From NCBI RefSeq assembly GCF_003932715.1, contig NZ_CP020700.1:3928501-3992500 (forward strand): a stretch of DNA of 64,000 nucleotides, in the 5' to 3' direction. Of the stretch, positions 39,015-48,513 are shown in pieces. Position numbers and translations under genes: made by a program. The DNA is from Streptomyces tsukubensis (GTDB lineage Bacteria; Actinomycetota; Actinomycetes; Streptomycetales; Streptomycetaceae). Below the pieces are notes generated by a model. It worked only from the letters and a program-made list of their open reading frames with translations. It ran no database searches and had not been told where the DNA came from. Numbering within the stretch: the stretch's first letter is position 1; every line of letters starts with the position of its first letter.

Positions 39015-39548
39015 GTGGCCGAGCAGCTTTACGCCACCCTCAAGACCAACCAGGGCGACATCGAGATCCGGCTGCTGCCGAACCACGCGCCCCAGACCGT
39101 CAAGAACTTCGTCGAGCTGGCGAACGGCGAGCGTGAGTGGGTCCACCCGCAGACCGGCCAGAAGACCACCGCCCGTCTCTACGACGGCACGGTCTTCCAC
39201 CGGGTGATCAGCGGCTTCATGATCCAGGGCGGCGACCCGCTGGGCAACGGCACCGGTGGCCCGGGCTACAAGTTCAAGGACGAGTTCCACCCCGAGCTGG
39301 CCTTCACCAAGCCGTACCTGCTCGCCATGGCCAACGCCGGCCCGGGCACCAACGGCTCGCAGTTCTTCATCACCGTCTCCCCGACGACGTGGCTGACCGG
39401 CAAGCACACCATCTTCGGCGAGGTCACCAGCGACGCCGGCAAGAAGGTCGTGGACGCGATCGCCGGTGCCCAGACCAACCCGCGCACCGACCGCCCGGTG
39501 CAGGACGTGGTGATCGAGTCCGTGGTGATCGAGACCCGCGAGGGCTGA
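39015..39548 (+). CDS. ppiA: Peptidyl-prolyl cis-trans isomerase (cyclophilin)
   Basis: A 177-residue single-domain cyclophilin without a signal peptide, so cytoplasmic. Active-site segments are TVFHRVISGFMIQGGDPLGNGTGGPGYKF, LLAMANAGPGTNGSQFFITVSPTTWLTGKHTIFGEV and VDAIAGAQTNPRTDRP. It accelerates proline isomerisation in protein folding. The GTG start follows GGAAGGCAGGA. The position matches PpiA (Rv0009) in M. tuberculosis between gyrA and crgA. A hairpin follows the stop. Confidence 0.95.
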   Translation: MAEQLYATLKTNQGDIEIRLLPNHAPQTVKNFVELANGEREWVHPQTGQKTTARLYDGTVFHRVISGFMIQGGDPLGNGTGGPGYKFKDEFHPELAFTKPYLLAMANAGPGTNGSQFFITVSPTTWLTGKHTIFGEVTSDAGKKVVDAIAGAQTNPRTDRPVQDVVIESVVIETREG

Positions 39549-39569
39549 TATCCGGCTTCCGGGAACAAC

Positions 39570-39603
39570 CCGCCCCGCCCGTCCGTCTGGATGAGCGGGG
39601 CGG
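39570..39603 (+). terminator. Terminator downstream of ppiA
   Basis: CCGCCCCGC (39570-39578) pairs with GCGGGGCGG (39595-39603), 16-base loop, 21 bases past the stop. No T-run. Confidence 0.6.
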
Positions 39604-39774
39604 TGTGTTGCCGGGCCCGGGCCGGGGAAGCCGACGGAGAGACGCGGCGCCACCGGGCCACCGGGAGTACCGGACAGGAGTGCCGGACAGGAATGCGGGG
39701 ACGGGCCGGGGCACCGGCCGCCCGCACGGAGCCGGGACGCCCGGCCGGGATGCTGAAGGACGTGGTGGAAGCTC

Positions 39775-40674
39775 ATGGACCAGGCGCCAGGCCATCCGCA
39801 GGAGTCGCGCGGCGCGCACGGCCTGCCCGGGTGCTACCGCCATCCGGACCGCGAGACGGGCATCAGCTGTACCCGCTGTGAGCGGCCGATCTGCCCGGAG
39901 TGCATGATCAGCGCCTCCGTCGGCTTCCAGTGCCCGGACTGCGTCAGATCCGGTTCGGGTACGGGGCACGGTCCGGCTGCCAACCAGCCGCGGACCATCG
40001 CGGGCGGGGCGATCGCCGACGACTCCTTCCTGATCACCAAGATCCTCATCGGGATCAACCTCGCGGTCTTCGTCGCCGTGCTGGCGCTCGGTGACCGGTT
40101 CGTCGACGAGATGAGCCTGATCGGTCTGGCCTACAGCCCCCTGCTGGGGGAGGTCGTGGGCCTCGCCGACGGCCAGTGGTACCGCCTGCTGACGTCGGTC
40201 TTCCTCCACCAGGATCTGTCCCATATCGCGTTCAACATGCTGGCCCTGTGGTTCCTGGGCCGGATGGTCGAGCCTGCGCTGGGCCGGAGCCGCTTCCTCG
40301 TGCTCTATCTGCTCTCGGGCCTCGGCGGCGATGTCTTCGTCTATCTGCTGAGCGAGCCCAACCAGGCCACGATCGGCGCCTCGGGCGCGATCTTCGGCCT
40401 GGTCGGCGCCTTCGCCGTACTGCTGCGTCGGATGAATCTCGACCTGCGGCCGGTGGGCCTGATCATCGCGATCAGTGTGGTTCTGACGGTGGTGCGGCCG
40501 GGGGAGATCTCCTGGCAGGCGCACCTCGGCGGGCTGCTGACGGGCGGACTGCTCGCCCTGGCGATGGTGTACGCGCCCCGGGCGCACCGGAACGCGGTGC
40601 AGTGGGCCGCCGGGGCCGCGGTCCTGGTCGCGATCGTGGTGGCGCTGGCCGCCAGGACCGCTTATCTGACCTGA
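39775..40674 (+). CDS. Rhomboid family intramembrane serine protease
   Basis: A 299-residue protein. The N-terminus has a zinc-finger-like cluster (CYRHPDRETGISCTRCERPICPECM...CPDC). Six to seven membrane helices follow, with the catalytic serine in GASGAIFG (Ser203) and the catalytic histidine in AHLGGLLTG (His250), plus the L1 loop WYRLLTSVFLHQDLSHIAFNMLALWFLG. All rhomboid active-site features are intact. Substrates unknown. Conserved between ppiA and crgA in Streptomyces (SCO3855 position). Confidence 0.93.
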   Translation: MDQAPGHPQESRGAHGLPGCYRHPDRETGISCTRCERPICPECMISASVGFQCPDCVRSGSGTGHGPAANQPRTIAGGAIADDSFLITKILIGINLAVFVAVLALGDRFVDEMSLIGLAYSPLLGEVVGLADGQWYRLLTSVFLHQDLSHIAFNMLALWFLGRMVEPALGRSRFLVLYLLSGLGGDVFVYLLSEPNQATIGASGAIFGLVGAFAVLLRRMNLDLRPVGLIIAISVVLTVVRPGEISWQAHLGGLLTGGLLALAMVYAPRAHRNAVQWAAGAAVLVAIVVALAARTAYLT

Positions 40675-40866
40675 TTCCGCCGGTCCGGGGCCGCGGACCC
40701 GGTCGGACCGGGCGGTACGGAACCGGGGCCGGGGGCCATGGACCCGGGCCGACCGGCCCCGGTCCTTCGGGCCCGGCCCCGGTCGGCCCGGTCCGCCCTC
40801 CGGCGCTGCCCGGGACTCACCGCCCGGCCCTTCGCTGAGCAGGGTTTTTCCCGGTACTCGGGATAG

Positions 40867-41089
40867 TTGTCCACAGCATGTGCCGAATCTTGTGCACGGT
40901 GTGGTACAGCACGGCGCCCCCTGCCGCCGCCGGGCTACTGCCCAGCGGGGACAAGGGGCGGAGGGTGGTCACCGGGATGGCGGACGGCGACTCGTGCAAT
41001 CACACCGGCGTCAACCGCCGGAAGGTTATCCACAGATCGTCAGACCTTTTCCCCACTGTGGACAAGTTTGTGGACAGGTCTGTGGATAA
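40867..41089. promoter_or_regulatory. DnaA-box cluster upstream of crgA/rhomboid
   Basis: Five boxes in the 442-base gap: TTGTCCACA (40867-40875, perfect), TTATCCACA (41026-41034), TGTGGACAA (41057-41065, perfect on the minus strand), TGTGGACAG (41069-41077) and TGTGGATAA (41081-41089). Four fall within 64 bases, with two TTATCCACA boxes facing each other at the ends. The cluster is about 21 kb from oriC. A titration or control site for DnaA is likely. The rest of the gap is GC-rich with no ORF. Confidence 0.8.
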
Positions 41090-41116
41090 CTCGGGGGGAA
41101 GGGGCTCCGGGCGGAG

Positions 41117-41371
41117 CTACTTCCACTGGGTCGAGACGGCGAAACCGGCCGCGATAAAGCCGAAGCCCACCACGATGTTCCAGTTCCGGAGGTCCTCGAT
41201 GGGCAGGCTGCCGTCGGTCACGTAGAACAGAACGATCCAGACAAGACCGATCAGAAACAGCGCAAGCATGACCGGTGCGACCCAGCTGCGATTGGTCAGC
41301 TTGATGTTCGTTGCTTGCTTGCCCGCCGGCGGCGTGTAGTCGGCCTTCTTGCGGATCCGTGACTTCGGCAC
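41117..41371 (-). CDS. crgA: Cell division protein CrgA
   Basis: An 84-residue membrane protein with two helices ([23 protein letters not shown] and [20 protein letters not shown]) and a basic N-terminus ([14 protein letters not shown]), the complete CrgA pattern. CrgA coordinates septation in aerial hyphae in Streptomyces and binds FtsZ, FtsI and FtsQ in mycobacteria. GTG start. The DnaA-box cluster lies downstream of its stop (41026-41089, 28 or more bases away), in the gap shared with the rhomboid gene; its own promoter is on the other side, facing the DUF881 gene. Confidence 0.97.
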   Translation of the reverse strand: MPKSRIRKKADYTPPAGKQATNIKLTNRSWVAPVMLALFLIGLVWIVLFYVTDGSLPIEDLRNWNIVVGFGFIAAGFAVSTQWK

Positions 41372-41568
41372 GAGGGACTCTCCTGTCGATGCGCTGCGTG
41401 ACCGCGCAGTGAACGGTGGCTGGCGCCGGGTCCGGAGGAAGCGAAGGGGACCACTGCCTCCCCCGGGCGTCCGTTAGCGTAGTGCTTCCGCGGCGCCTGG
41501 TGAGATAAGGGTACGCTGAGCAATTCTGCCGGTGGGCAGGGGCGCGGGGACAGGGGGCTGACCGGGAT

Positions 41569-42372
41569 GTGGACGAACGGCACGGCGTACGGGCCTCCCG
41601 GCCCACGGACCGGGATCATCTGATGGGTGCCCGCCGGGTCGTGCTCCGGGCACTGACCGCCGCCGTCTTCGCCCTCGCCGGACTGATCTTCGTCACCAGC
41701 TTCAACACCGCCAAGGGCACCAACCTCCGCACCGACGACTCCCTGCTCAAGCTCTCCGATCTGGTCCAGCAGCGCAGCGACCGCAACGGCGAGCTCGACG
41801 ACTCCACGGCGAAGCTCCGGAACGAGGTCGACTCCCTGGCCCGCGGCGACGACGGATACACCCGCGAGGAGGACGCCCGGTTCGGCGCCCTGAAGCGGGC
41901 GTCCGGCACCGAGAAGGTGACGGGCGGGGCGCTGAGCGTCACCCTCGACGACGCCCCGCCCGACGCCCGCGCCGCGCCCGGCTACCCCGAACCCGGGGCC
42001 AATGACCTCGTCATCCACCAGCAGGACCTCCAGGCCGTCGTGAACGCCCTGTGGGCGGGCGGTGCCAAGGGCATCCAGGTCATGGACCAGCGGCTGATCT
42101 CCACCAGCGCGGTGCGCTGCGTCGGCAACACCCTGATCCTCCAGGGCCGGGTCTACTCGCCCCCGTACAAGATCACCGCGGTCGGGGACCAGGAGCGGCT
42201 GCGCAAGGCCCTGGACCGCTCCCGGGCCGTCCAGAACTACCAGCTGTACGTGAAGGCGTACGGCCTCGGCTGGAAAGTGGACGAGCACGACACCGTGACT
42301 CTTCCGGGGTACTCCGGCACAGTGGACCTCCATCACGCGAAGCCCGTCGCCCCGTCGAGCCGAGCCGACTGA
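41569..42372 (+). CDS. DUF881 family membrane protein
   Basis: A 267-residue protein with one N-terminal membrane helix (LRALTAAVFALAGLIFVTSF), a coiled region (LLKLSDLVQQRSDRNGELDDSTAKLRNEVDSLARG) and the extracytoplasmic DUF881 domain (ALSVTLDDAPPDAR, DLVIHQQDLQAVVNALWAGGAKGIQVMDQRLISTSAVRCVGNTLILQGRVYSPPYKI). Function unknown. Present at the same place in M. tuberculosis (Rv0012), between crgA and trpG. GTG start; an ATG at 41623 is an alternative. It probably leads the sortase operon. Confidence 0.88.
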   Translation: MDERHGVRASRPTDRDHLMGARRVVLRALTAAVFALAGLIFVTSFNTAKGTNLRTDDSLLKLSDLVQQRSDRNGELDDSTAKLRNEVDSLARGDDGYTREEDARFGALKRASGTEKVTGGALSVTLDDAPPDARAAPGYPEPGANDLVIHQQDLQAVVNALWAGGAKGIQVMDQRLISTSAVRCVGNTLILQGRVYSPPYKITAVGDQERLRKALDRSRAVQNYQLYVKAYGLGWKVDEHDTVTLPGYSGTVDLHHAKPVAPSSRAD

Positions 42373-42449
42373 GCCCACCACCGGGCCCACCGGGCGGAGC
42401 CGGTGGCCGGGGCGGCTGCCGGAGCGGCCACACACCCTGGGGGTCCGCG

Positions 42450-43169
42450 GTGCCGGTGCGGCTGATCGTCCGCAGCCTCAGCGAGCTGTGCATCACGGCG
42501 GGCACGGTCACCGTGCTGTTCGTGGTCTATATCGTCCACTGGACCGGAGTGAAGGCGTCCGGTGCCACCGACGGGCAGATCGCGGTGCTCCAGGAGCAGT
42601 GGGCCCGCGGTCCGGCCGAACCGCCCGGGACCTCGGCCGCCCCCACCCCCTCGGCGGCTCCCGCGGAATCCACCGGTCCGCCGCCGGCGGCCGGATACCG
42701 GCCCGGCAAACCCTTCGCCGTGATGTACATCCCCCGTTTCGGCCGGGACTGGGACTGGCCCGTACTCGAAGGCACCGGGGTCGGCACCCTCAAGAAGGGC
42801 CTCGGCCACTACCCCCGTACCGCCGCACTCGGCCGGACCGGCAACTTCTCCGTGGCCGGACACCGCCGCACCTACGGCGATCCGTTCAAGGACTTCCCCG
42901 AGCTGCGCCCGAAGGACGCGGTCGTCCTCACCGACGGCACGGACTGGTACACGTACCGGATTGTCGAAAAGCCCTACCGAACGGTCCCGACCGATATCGG
43001 AGTGGTCGATCCCGTTCCGAAGAAGTCGCCTTTCGTACAACCCGGGCGCTACCTCACGCTGACCACGTGTGATCCGGAGTGGGGCAGCAGCCACCGGCTG
43101 ATCGCCTGGGCGCGGCTGGAGGCCACCCGGCCTGTGACGCACGGCAAACCGGAAGCTTTGCGCGGCTGA
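42450..43169 (+). CDS. Class E sortase (first of three)
   Basis: A 239-residue membrane-bound transpeptidase. N-terminal helix SELCITAGTVTVLFVVYIVHW, then a Pro/Ala linker and the sortase domain: MYIPRFGRDWDWPVLEG, catalytic His in VAGHRRTYGDPF, catalytic Cys207 in LTLTTCDPEW and Arg in HRLIAWARL. In Streptomyces class E sortases attach LAxTG-bearing chaplins and other proteins to the wall. The residue after the Cys is Asp rather than the Thr of the other two copies. GTG start; upstream spacing suggests co-transcription with the DUF881 gene. Confidence 0.9.
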   Translation: MPVRLIVRSLSELCITAGTVTVLFVVYIVHWTGVKASGATDGQIAVLQEQWARGPAEPPGTSAAPTPSAAPAESTGPPPAAGYRPGKPFAVMYIPRFGRDWDWPVLEGTGVGTLKKGLGHYPRTAALGRTGNFSVAGHRRTYGDPFKDFPELRPKDAVVLTDGTDWYTYRIVEKPYRTVPTDIGVVDPVPKKSPFVQPGRYLTLTTCDPEWGSSHRLIAWARLEATRPVTHGKPEALRG

Positions 43170-43225
43170 CCCGCAGCACCGTGCCGCCCCGTAATCTGGA
43201 GCGGTACCGAAACGAGAGGGACGGC

Positions 43226-43429
43226 ATGTACGGCTGGATCTGGCGGCATCTGCCGGGCAACGTGTGGGTGCGTGCCCTCATCGCGCTCGTCCTGATCCTG
43301 GGGACCGTCTATCTGCTGTTCCAGTACGTCTTCCCATGGGCCGAGCCGCTGCTCCCGTTCAACGACGTCACGGTCGACGGAGCCGGATCCGGAACCGGAA
43401 CCGAAGGGACCGAGGGGGCCACCCGATGA
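43226..43429 (+). CDS. Small membrane protein between sortase and trpG
   Basis: A 67-residue protein MYGWIWRHLPGNVWVRALIALVLILGTVYLLFQYVFPWAEPLLP..., one membrane helix and a Gly/Thr-rich tail. The ATG has GAGAGGGACGG upstream and its stop overlaps the trpG start (ATGA at 43426-43429), good evidence that it is translated. It resembles small membrane proteins kept at this spot in Streptomyces. Function unknown. Confidence 0.82.
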   Translation: MYGWIWRHLPGNVWVRALIALVLILGTVYLLFQYVFPWAEPLLPFNDVTVDGAGSGTGTEGTEGATR

Positions 43430-44073
43430 GCGAGCGGCGCGCACGCATCCTGGTCGTGGACAACTACGACAGCTTCGTCTTCAACCTGGTCCAGTACCTG
43501 TACCAGCTCGGCGCGGAGTGCGAGGTCGTACGGAACGACGAGGTCGCGCTCTCCCACGCCCAGGACGGCTTCGACGGTGTCCTGCTCTCCCCGGGCCCCG
43601 GCGCGCCCGAACAGGCCGGTGTCTGCATCGAGATGGTCCGGCACTGCGCCGCCACCGGTGTGCCCGTCTTCGGTGTCTGTCTGGGCATGCAGTCGATGGC
43701 CGTGGCGTACGGCGGAGTGGTCGACCGGGCGCCCGAGCTGCTGCACGGCAAGACCTCGCCGGTCGTCCACGAGGGCAAGGGCGTCTTCGCCGGGCTGCCG
43801 TCGCCGTTCACCGCCACCCGCTACCACTCCCTGGCCGCCGAGCCCGCGGCGCTGCCGGACGAGCTGGAGGTCACGGCGTGGACGGCGGACGGGATCATCA
43901 TGGGCCTGCGGCACCGTGAACTCGCGGTCGAAGGGGTCCAGTTCCACCCCGAGTCGGTGCTCACCGAGCACGGGCACCTGATGCTGGCCAACTGGCTGGA
44001 GCAGTGCGGGGACGCGGGGGCGATCGGCCGTTCGGCGGGGCTGGCGCCGGTGGTGGGCAAGGCCCTGGTGTGA
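43426..44073 (+). CDS. trpG: Aminodeoxychorismate/anthranilate synthase glutamine amidotransferase
   Basis: A 215-residue class I glutamine amidotransferase that supplies ammonia to chorismate for anthranilate or 4-amino-4-deoxychorismate. Catalytic triad: Cys in VFGVCLGMQSMA, His and Glu in VEGVQFHPESVL; oxyanion region LSPGPGAPEQAG. TrpG and PabA cannot be told apart from sequence alone and one protein may serve both; the orthologous position in M. tuberculosis is Rv0013 (trpG). No synthase large subunit is adjacent. Starts in an ATGA overlap with the small membrane gene and ends in a GTGA overlap with the next sortase. Confidence 0.93.
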   Translation: MSERRARILVVDNYDSFVFNLVQYLYQLGAECEVVRNDEVALSHAQDGFDGVLLSPGPGAPEQAGVCIEMVRHCAATGVPVFGVCLGMQSMAVAYGGVVDRAPELLHGKTSPVVHEGKGVFAGLPSPFTATRYHSLAAEPAALPDELEVTAWTADGIIMGLRHRELAVEGVQFHPESVLTEHGHLMLANWLEQCGDAGAIGRSAGLAPVVGKALV

Positions 44074-45299
44074 CCGGGCGGGAGCCGGACCGGGGGGAGG
44101 GGATCTCGCCGTGGTTCACGGCGGGCGCCCGGGTCACCGGAGGCAGCGCCGCCGCGCACCGGCAGGACCCTCAGCAGGCCCAGCAGGCCCCACAGCCTCA
44201 GCAGCAGGCCCCGGGGGAGCCCGCACCCCTGTCCGCGCCCCCGCCGCGGTCCCGTGGCGCGGGGGACACCGCGGTCATGCCCGTGATCGGCGATACCCCT
44301 CAGGCCCCTCAGGCCCCTCATCAATCCCCTGAAGGCGCTCAGACCCTTCAAGCCTCCGAAGACCCTCGGGCACCTGAAGCCTCTGCCGTACCCGATGCTT
44401 CTGACGCCCCCGGGGCCTTCGACGAGCCGTCCGCCCCGCCCCCGGACCGCACTCCCCCGGTCCCGTCCGGTCCCGGCCGGGCCGAACGCCGCCGGGCCGC
44501 CGCCGCGGCCGCCAAGAAGGGCCGCGGCGGACGTCGGCAGCCCCCCACGGCCTCCGCCGCCGCGCCCGGAGAACCCGGCCGCCCCCTCACCCGGGTCGAG
44601 GCCCGCGCCGCCGCCCGCGCGGCCAAGGACAGCCCGGCCGTGATCGCCAGCCGGGCCATGGGCGAGCTGTTCATCACCTTCGGTGTGGTCATGCTGCTCT
44701 TCGTCACCTACCAGCTCTGGTGGACCAACGTCCGGGCCGGGATGGAGGCGGGCAAGGAGAAGCAGCGCATCCAGCAGAGCTTCACGGACACCGAGCGCGC
44801 CCCCGGCGCCTTCCGGCCCGGCGAGGGGTTCGCCATCATGTACATCCCCAAGCTGGACGTCGTCGTCCCGGTCGCCGAGGGCATCGACAAGAAGAAGGTC
44901 CTGGACCGGGGGATGGTGGGCCGCTATGCGGAGGGCCGGCTCAAAACGGCCATGCCGTCCGACCGTACGGGCAACTTCGGGGTCGCGGGCCACCGCAACA
45001 CCCATGGCGAACCGTTCCGCTACATCAACCGCCTCAAGCCCGGTGACCCGATCGTCGTCGAGACCCGGGACGCGTACTACACCTACGAGATGGCGAGCAT
45101 CCTGCCGCAGACCGCACCGTCCAACGTCGCGGTCCTCGACCCCGTACCTCGCGGCTCGGGATTCACGGGACCCGGCCGGTACATCACGCTCACCACCTGC
45201 ACGCCCGAGTTCACCAGTACGTACCGCATGATCGTGTGGGGCAGGATGGTCGAGGAGCGGCCGCGCAGCAAGGGCAAGCCCGACGCCCTCGTAGGCTAA
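44070..45299 (+). CDS. Class E sortase with long Pro/Ala-rich N-terminus (second of three)
   Basis: A 409-residue sortase. Residues 1-190 are a cytoplasmic low-complexity region (AQQAPQPQQQAPGEP, QAPQAPHQSPEG and a run of Arg/Ala/Lys), partly from 9-base repeats near 44300. A membrane helix follows (ELFITFGVVMLLFVTYQLWW), then the catalytic domain: MYIPKLDVVVPVAEG, His in VAGHRNTHGEPFRYI, Cys377 in LTTCTPEFTS, Arg in YRMIVWGRM. The GTG start overlaps the trpG stop (GTGA). Probably equivalent to SrtE1 of S. coelicolor, needed for chaplin display; exact equivalence is inference. Confidence 0.9.
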   Translation: MTGREPDRGEGISPWFTAGARVTGGSAAAHRQDPQQAQQAPQPQQQAPGEPAPLSAPPPRSRGAGDTAVMPVIGDTPQAPQAPHQSPEGAQTLQASEDPRAPEASAVPDASDAPGAFDEPSAPPPDRTPPVPSGPGRAERRRAAAAAAKKGRGGRRQPPTASAAAPGEPGRPLTRVEARAAARAAKDSPAVIASRAMGELFITFGVVMLLFVTYQLWWTNVRAGMEAGKEKQRIQQSFTDTERAPGAFRPGEGFAIMYIPKLDVVVPVAEGIDKKKVLDRGMVGRYAEGRLKTAMPSDRTGNFGVAGHRNTHGEPFRYINRLKPGDPIVVETRDAYYTYEMASILPQTAPSNVAVLDPVPRGSGFTGPGRYITLTTCTPEFTSTYRMIVWGRMVEERPRSKGKPDALVG

Positions 45300-45373
45300 G
45301 GCCGGCCCGGTTGCTCTCCGGGCCGCCCGCCGCCTCACGCGCCACCAGGAAACAGACGGGAACAGGTGCAGCA

Positions 45374-46054
45374 GTGTCACGTGCACGCAGCCGGATCGCC
45401 GGTGTCATCAGTGTCCTCGGCGAACTGCTGATCACCGCGGGCGTGGTGCTCGGTCTCTTCGTCGCCTACTCGCTGTGGTGGACCAATGTGATAGCCGACC
45501 GGGAGGCGGCCCGCCAGAGCGGCGAGGTACGCGACGGCTGGAAGGCGAACAACGCGCCGCGCGGCCTCGACACCAAGGACGGCATCGGCTTCCTCCACGT
45601 ACCCGCCATGAAGAACGGCGAGGTGCTGGTGAAGCGGGGCACCGACCCCGAGGAGCTGAACGACGGGATCGCGGGCTACTACACCCAGCCGGTCAGATCG
45701 GCGCTGCCGTGGGACGCCCGGGGCAACTTCACGCTGGCCGCGCACCGCGACGGCCACGGCGCAAAGTTCCACAACATCCACAAGATCAGGACGGGTGATC
45801 CGGTCGTCTTCGAGACGAAGGACACCTGGTACGTCTACAAGGTCTACAAGACGCTGCCGAAGACCTCCAAGTACAACGTGGAAGTGCTGAACCCGGTGCC
45901 GAAGGAGTCCGGGAAGACCAAGCCGGGCCGGTACATCACCCTCACCACCTGCACCCCCATCCTCACCTCCGACTACCGCTACATCGTCTGGGGCGAGCTG
46001 GTGCGGGCGGAGAAGGTCGACCGGGAGCGCACCAAGCCGGCGGAGCTGCGCTGA
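45374..46054 (+). CDS. Class E sortase (third of three)
   Basis: A 226-residue sortase with N-terminal helix GELLITAGVVLGLFVAYSLWW and catalytic domain FLHVPAMKNGEVLV, His in LAAHRDGHGAKFHNI, Cys193 in LTTCTPILTS, Arg in YRYIVWGEL. About 75 bases after the second sortase on the same strand. Probably equivalent to SrtE2 of S. coelicolor. GTG start; the ribosome binding site (GGGAACAGG) is only fair. A strong hairpin follows. Confidence 0.9.
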   Translation: MSRARSRIAGVISVLGELLITAGVVLGLFVAYSLWWTNVIADREAARQSGEVRDGWKANNAPRGLDTKDGIGFLHVPAMKNGEVLVKRGTDPEELNDGIAGYYTQPVRSALPWDARGNFTLAAHRDGHGAKFHNIHKIRTGDPVVFETKDTWYVYKVYKTLPKTSKYNVEVLNPVPKESGKTKPGRYITLTTCTPILTSDYRYIVWGELVRAEKVDRERTKPAELR

Positions 46055-46100
46055 GCGGTCCGTACCGGGACCTCCCGGGTACGGACCAGTGGCAAGCGGT

Positions 46101-46146
46101 ACGGGGAAGGCCCCGGCACCCTGGTGGGCGCCGGGGCCTTCCCCGT
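46101..46146. terminator. Terminator between the sortase and pknB genes
   Basis: A 17-bp perfect stem (46101-46117 with 46130-46146) and a 12-base loop, placed between convergent operons. Confidence 0.85.
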
Positions 46147-46200
46147 ACTACTCCGTCACTCCGCTCCGTACCCGCTGCGGGTACGGAGGCCGGTCCGGTG

Positions 46201-48225
<2,025 letters not shown>

Positions 48226-48513
48226 ACTGTTCCAGCCCTCTCCGTCAGTCCCCACCGCACTCGTCTCCGTCACCGCACCCGTGTCCGGTCCGGCAGGTGT
48301 GCCGCTCCGGCATACGCTACCGGGCCCCTACCACCCGATCGGCCCGTCACCGTCAGCTGATACCCGACCGGTATCGCAATGCGCAGGTATCGGGGCCGGA
48401 CGTGAGATGCGTCACCGTACCCGTCCGCCGGTCCTCTGGTTCCGACGACCGGGGCGGTCCGGCGGTTCCGCCGGACTCCGGAATCCGGCGGTGCGGCCGG
48501 GCAGCCGGGCCGG

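Noticed and set aside
44295..44330. Tandem 9-base repeats as a possible repeat array
   Set aside because: They are in frame within the disordered sortase N-terminus and encode Gln-Ala-Pro units; similar short in-frame repeats occur at about 5685 and 37305. No spacer structure, so not CRISPR.
48359..48375. GATACC-N5-GGTATC inverted repeat between pbpA and pknB
   Set aside because: Short palindrome with a third half-site nearby; too weak alone to call an operator.
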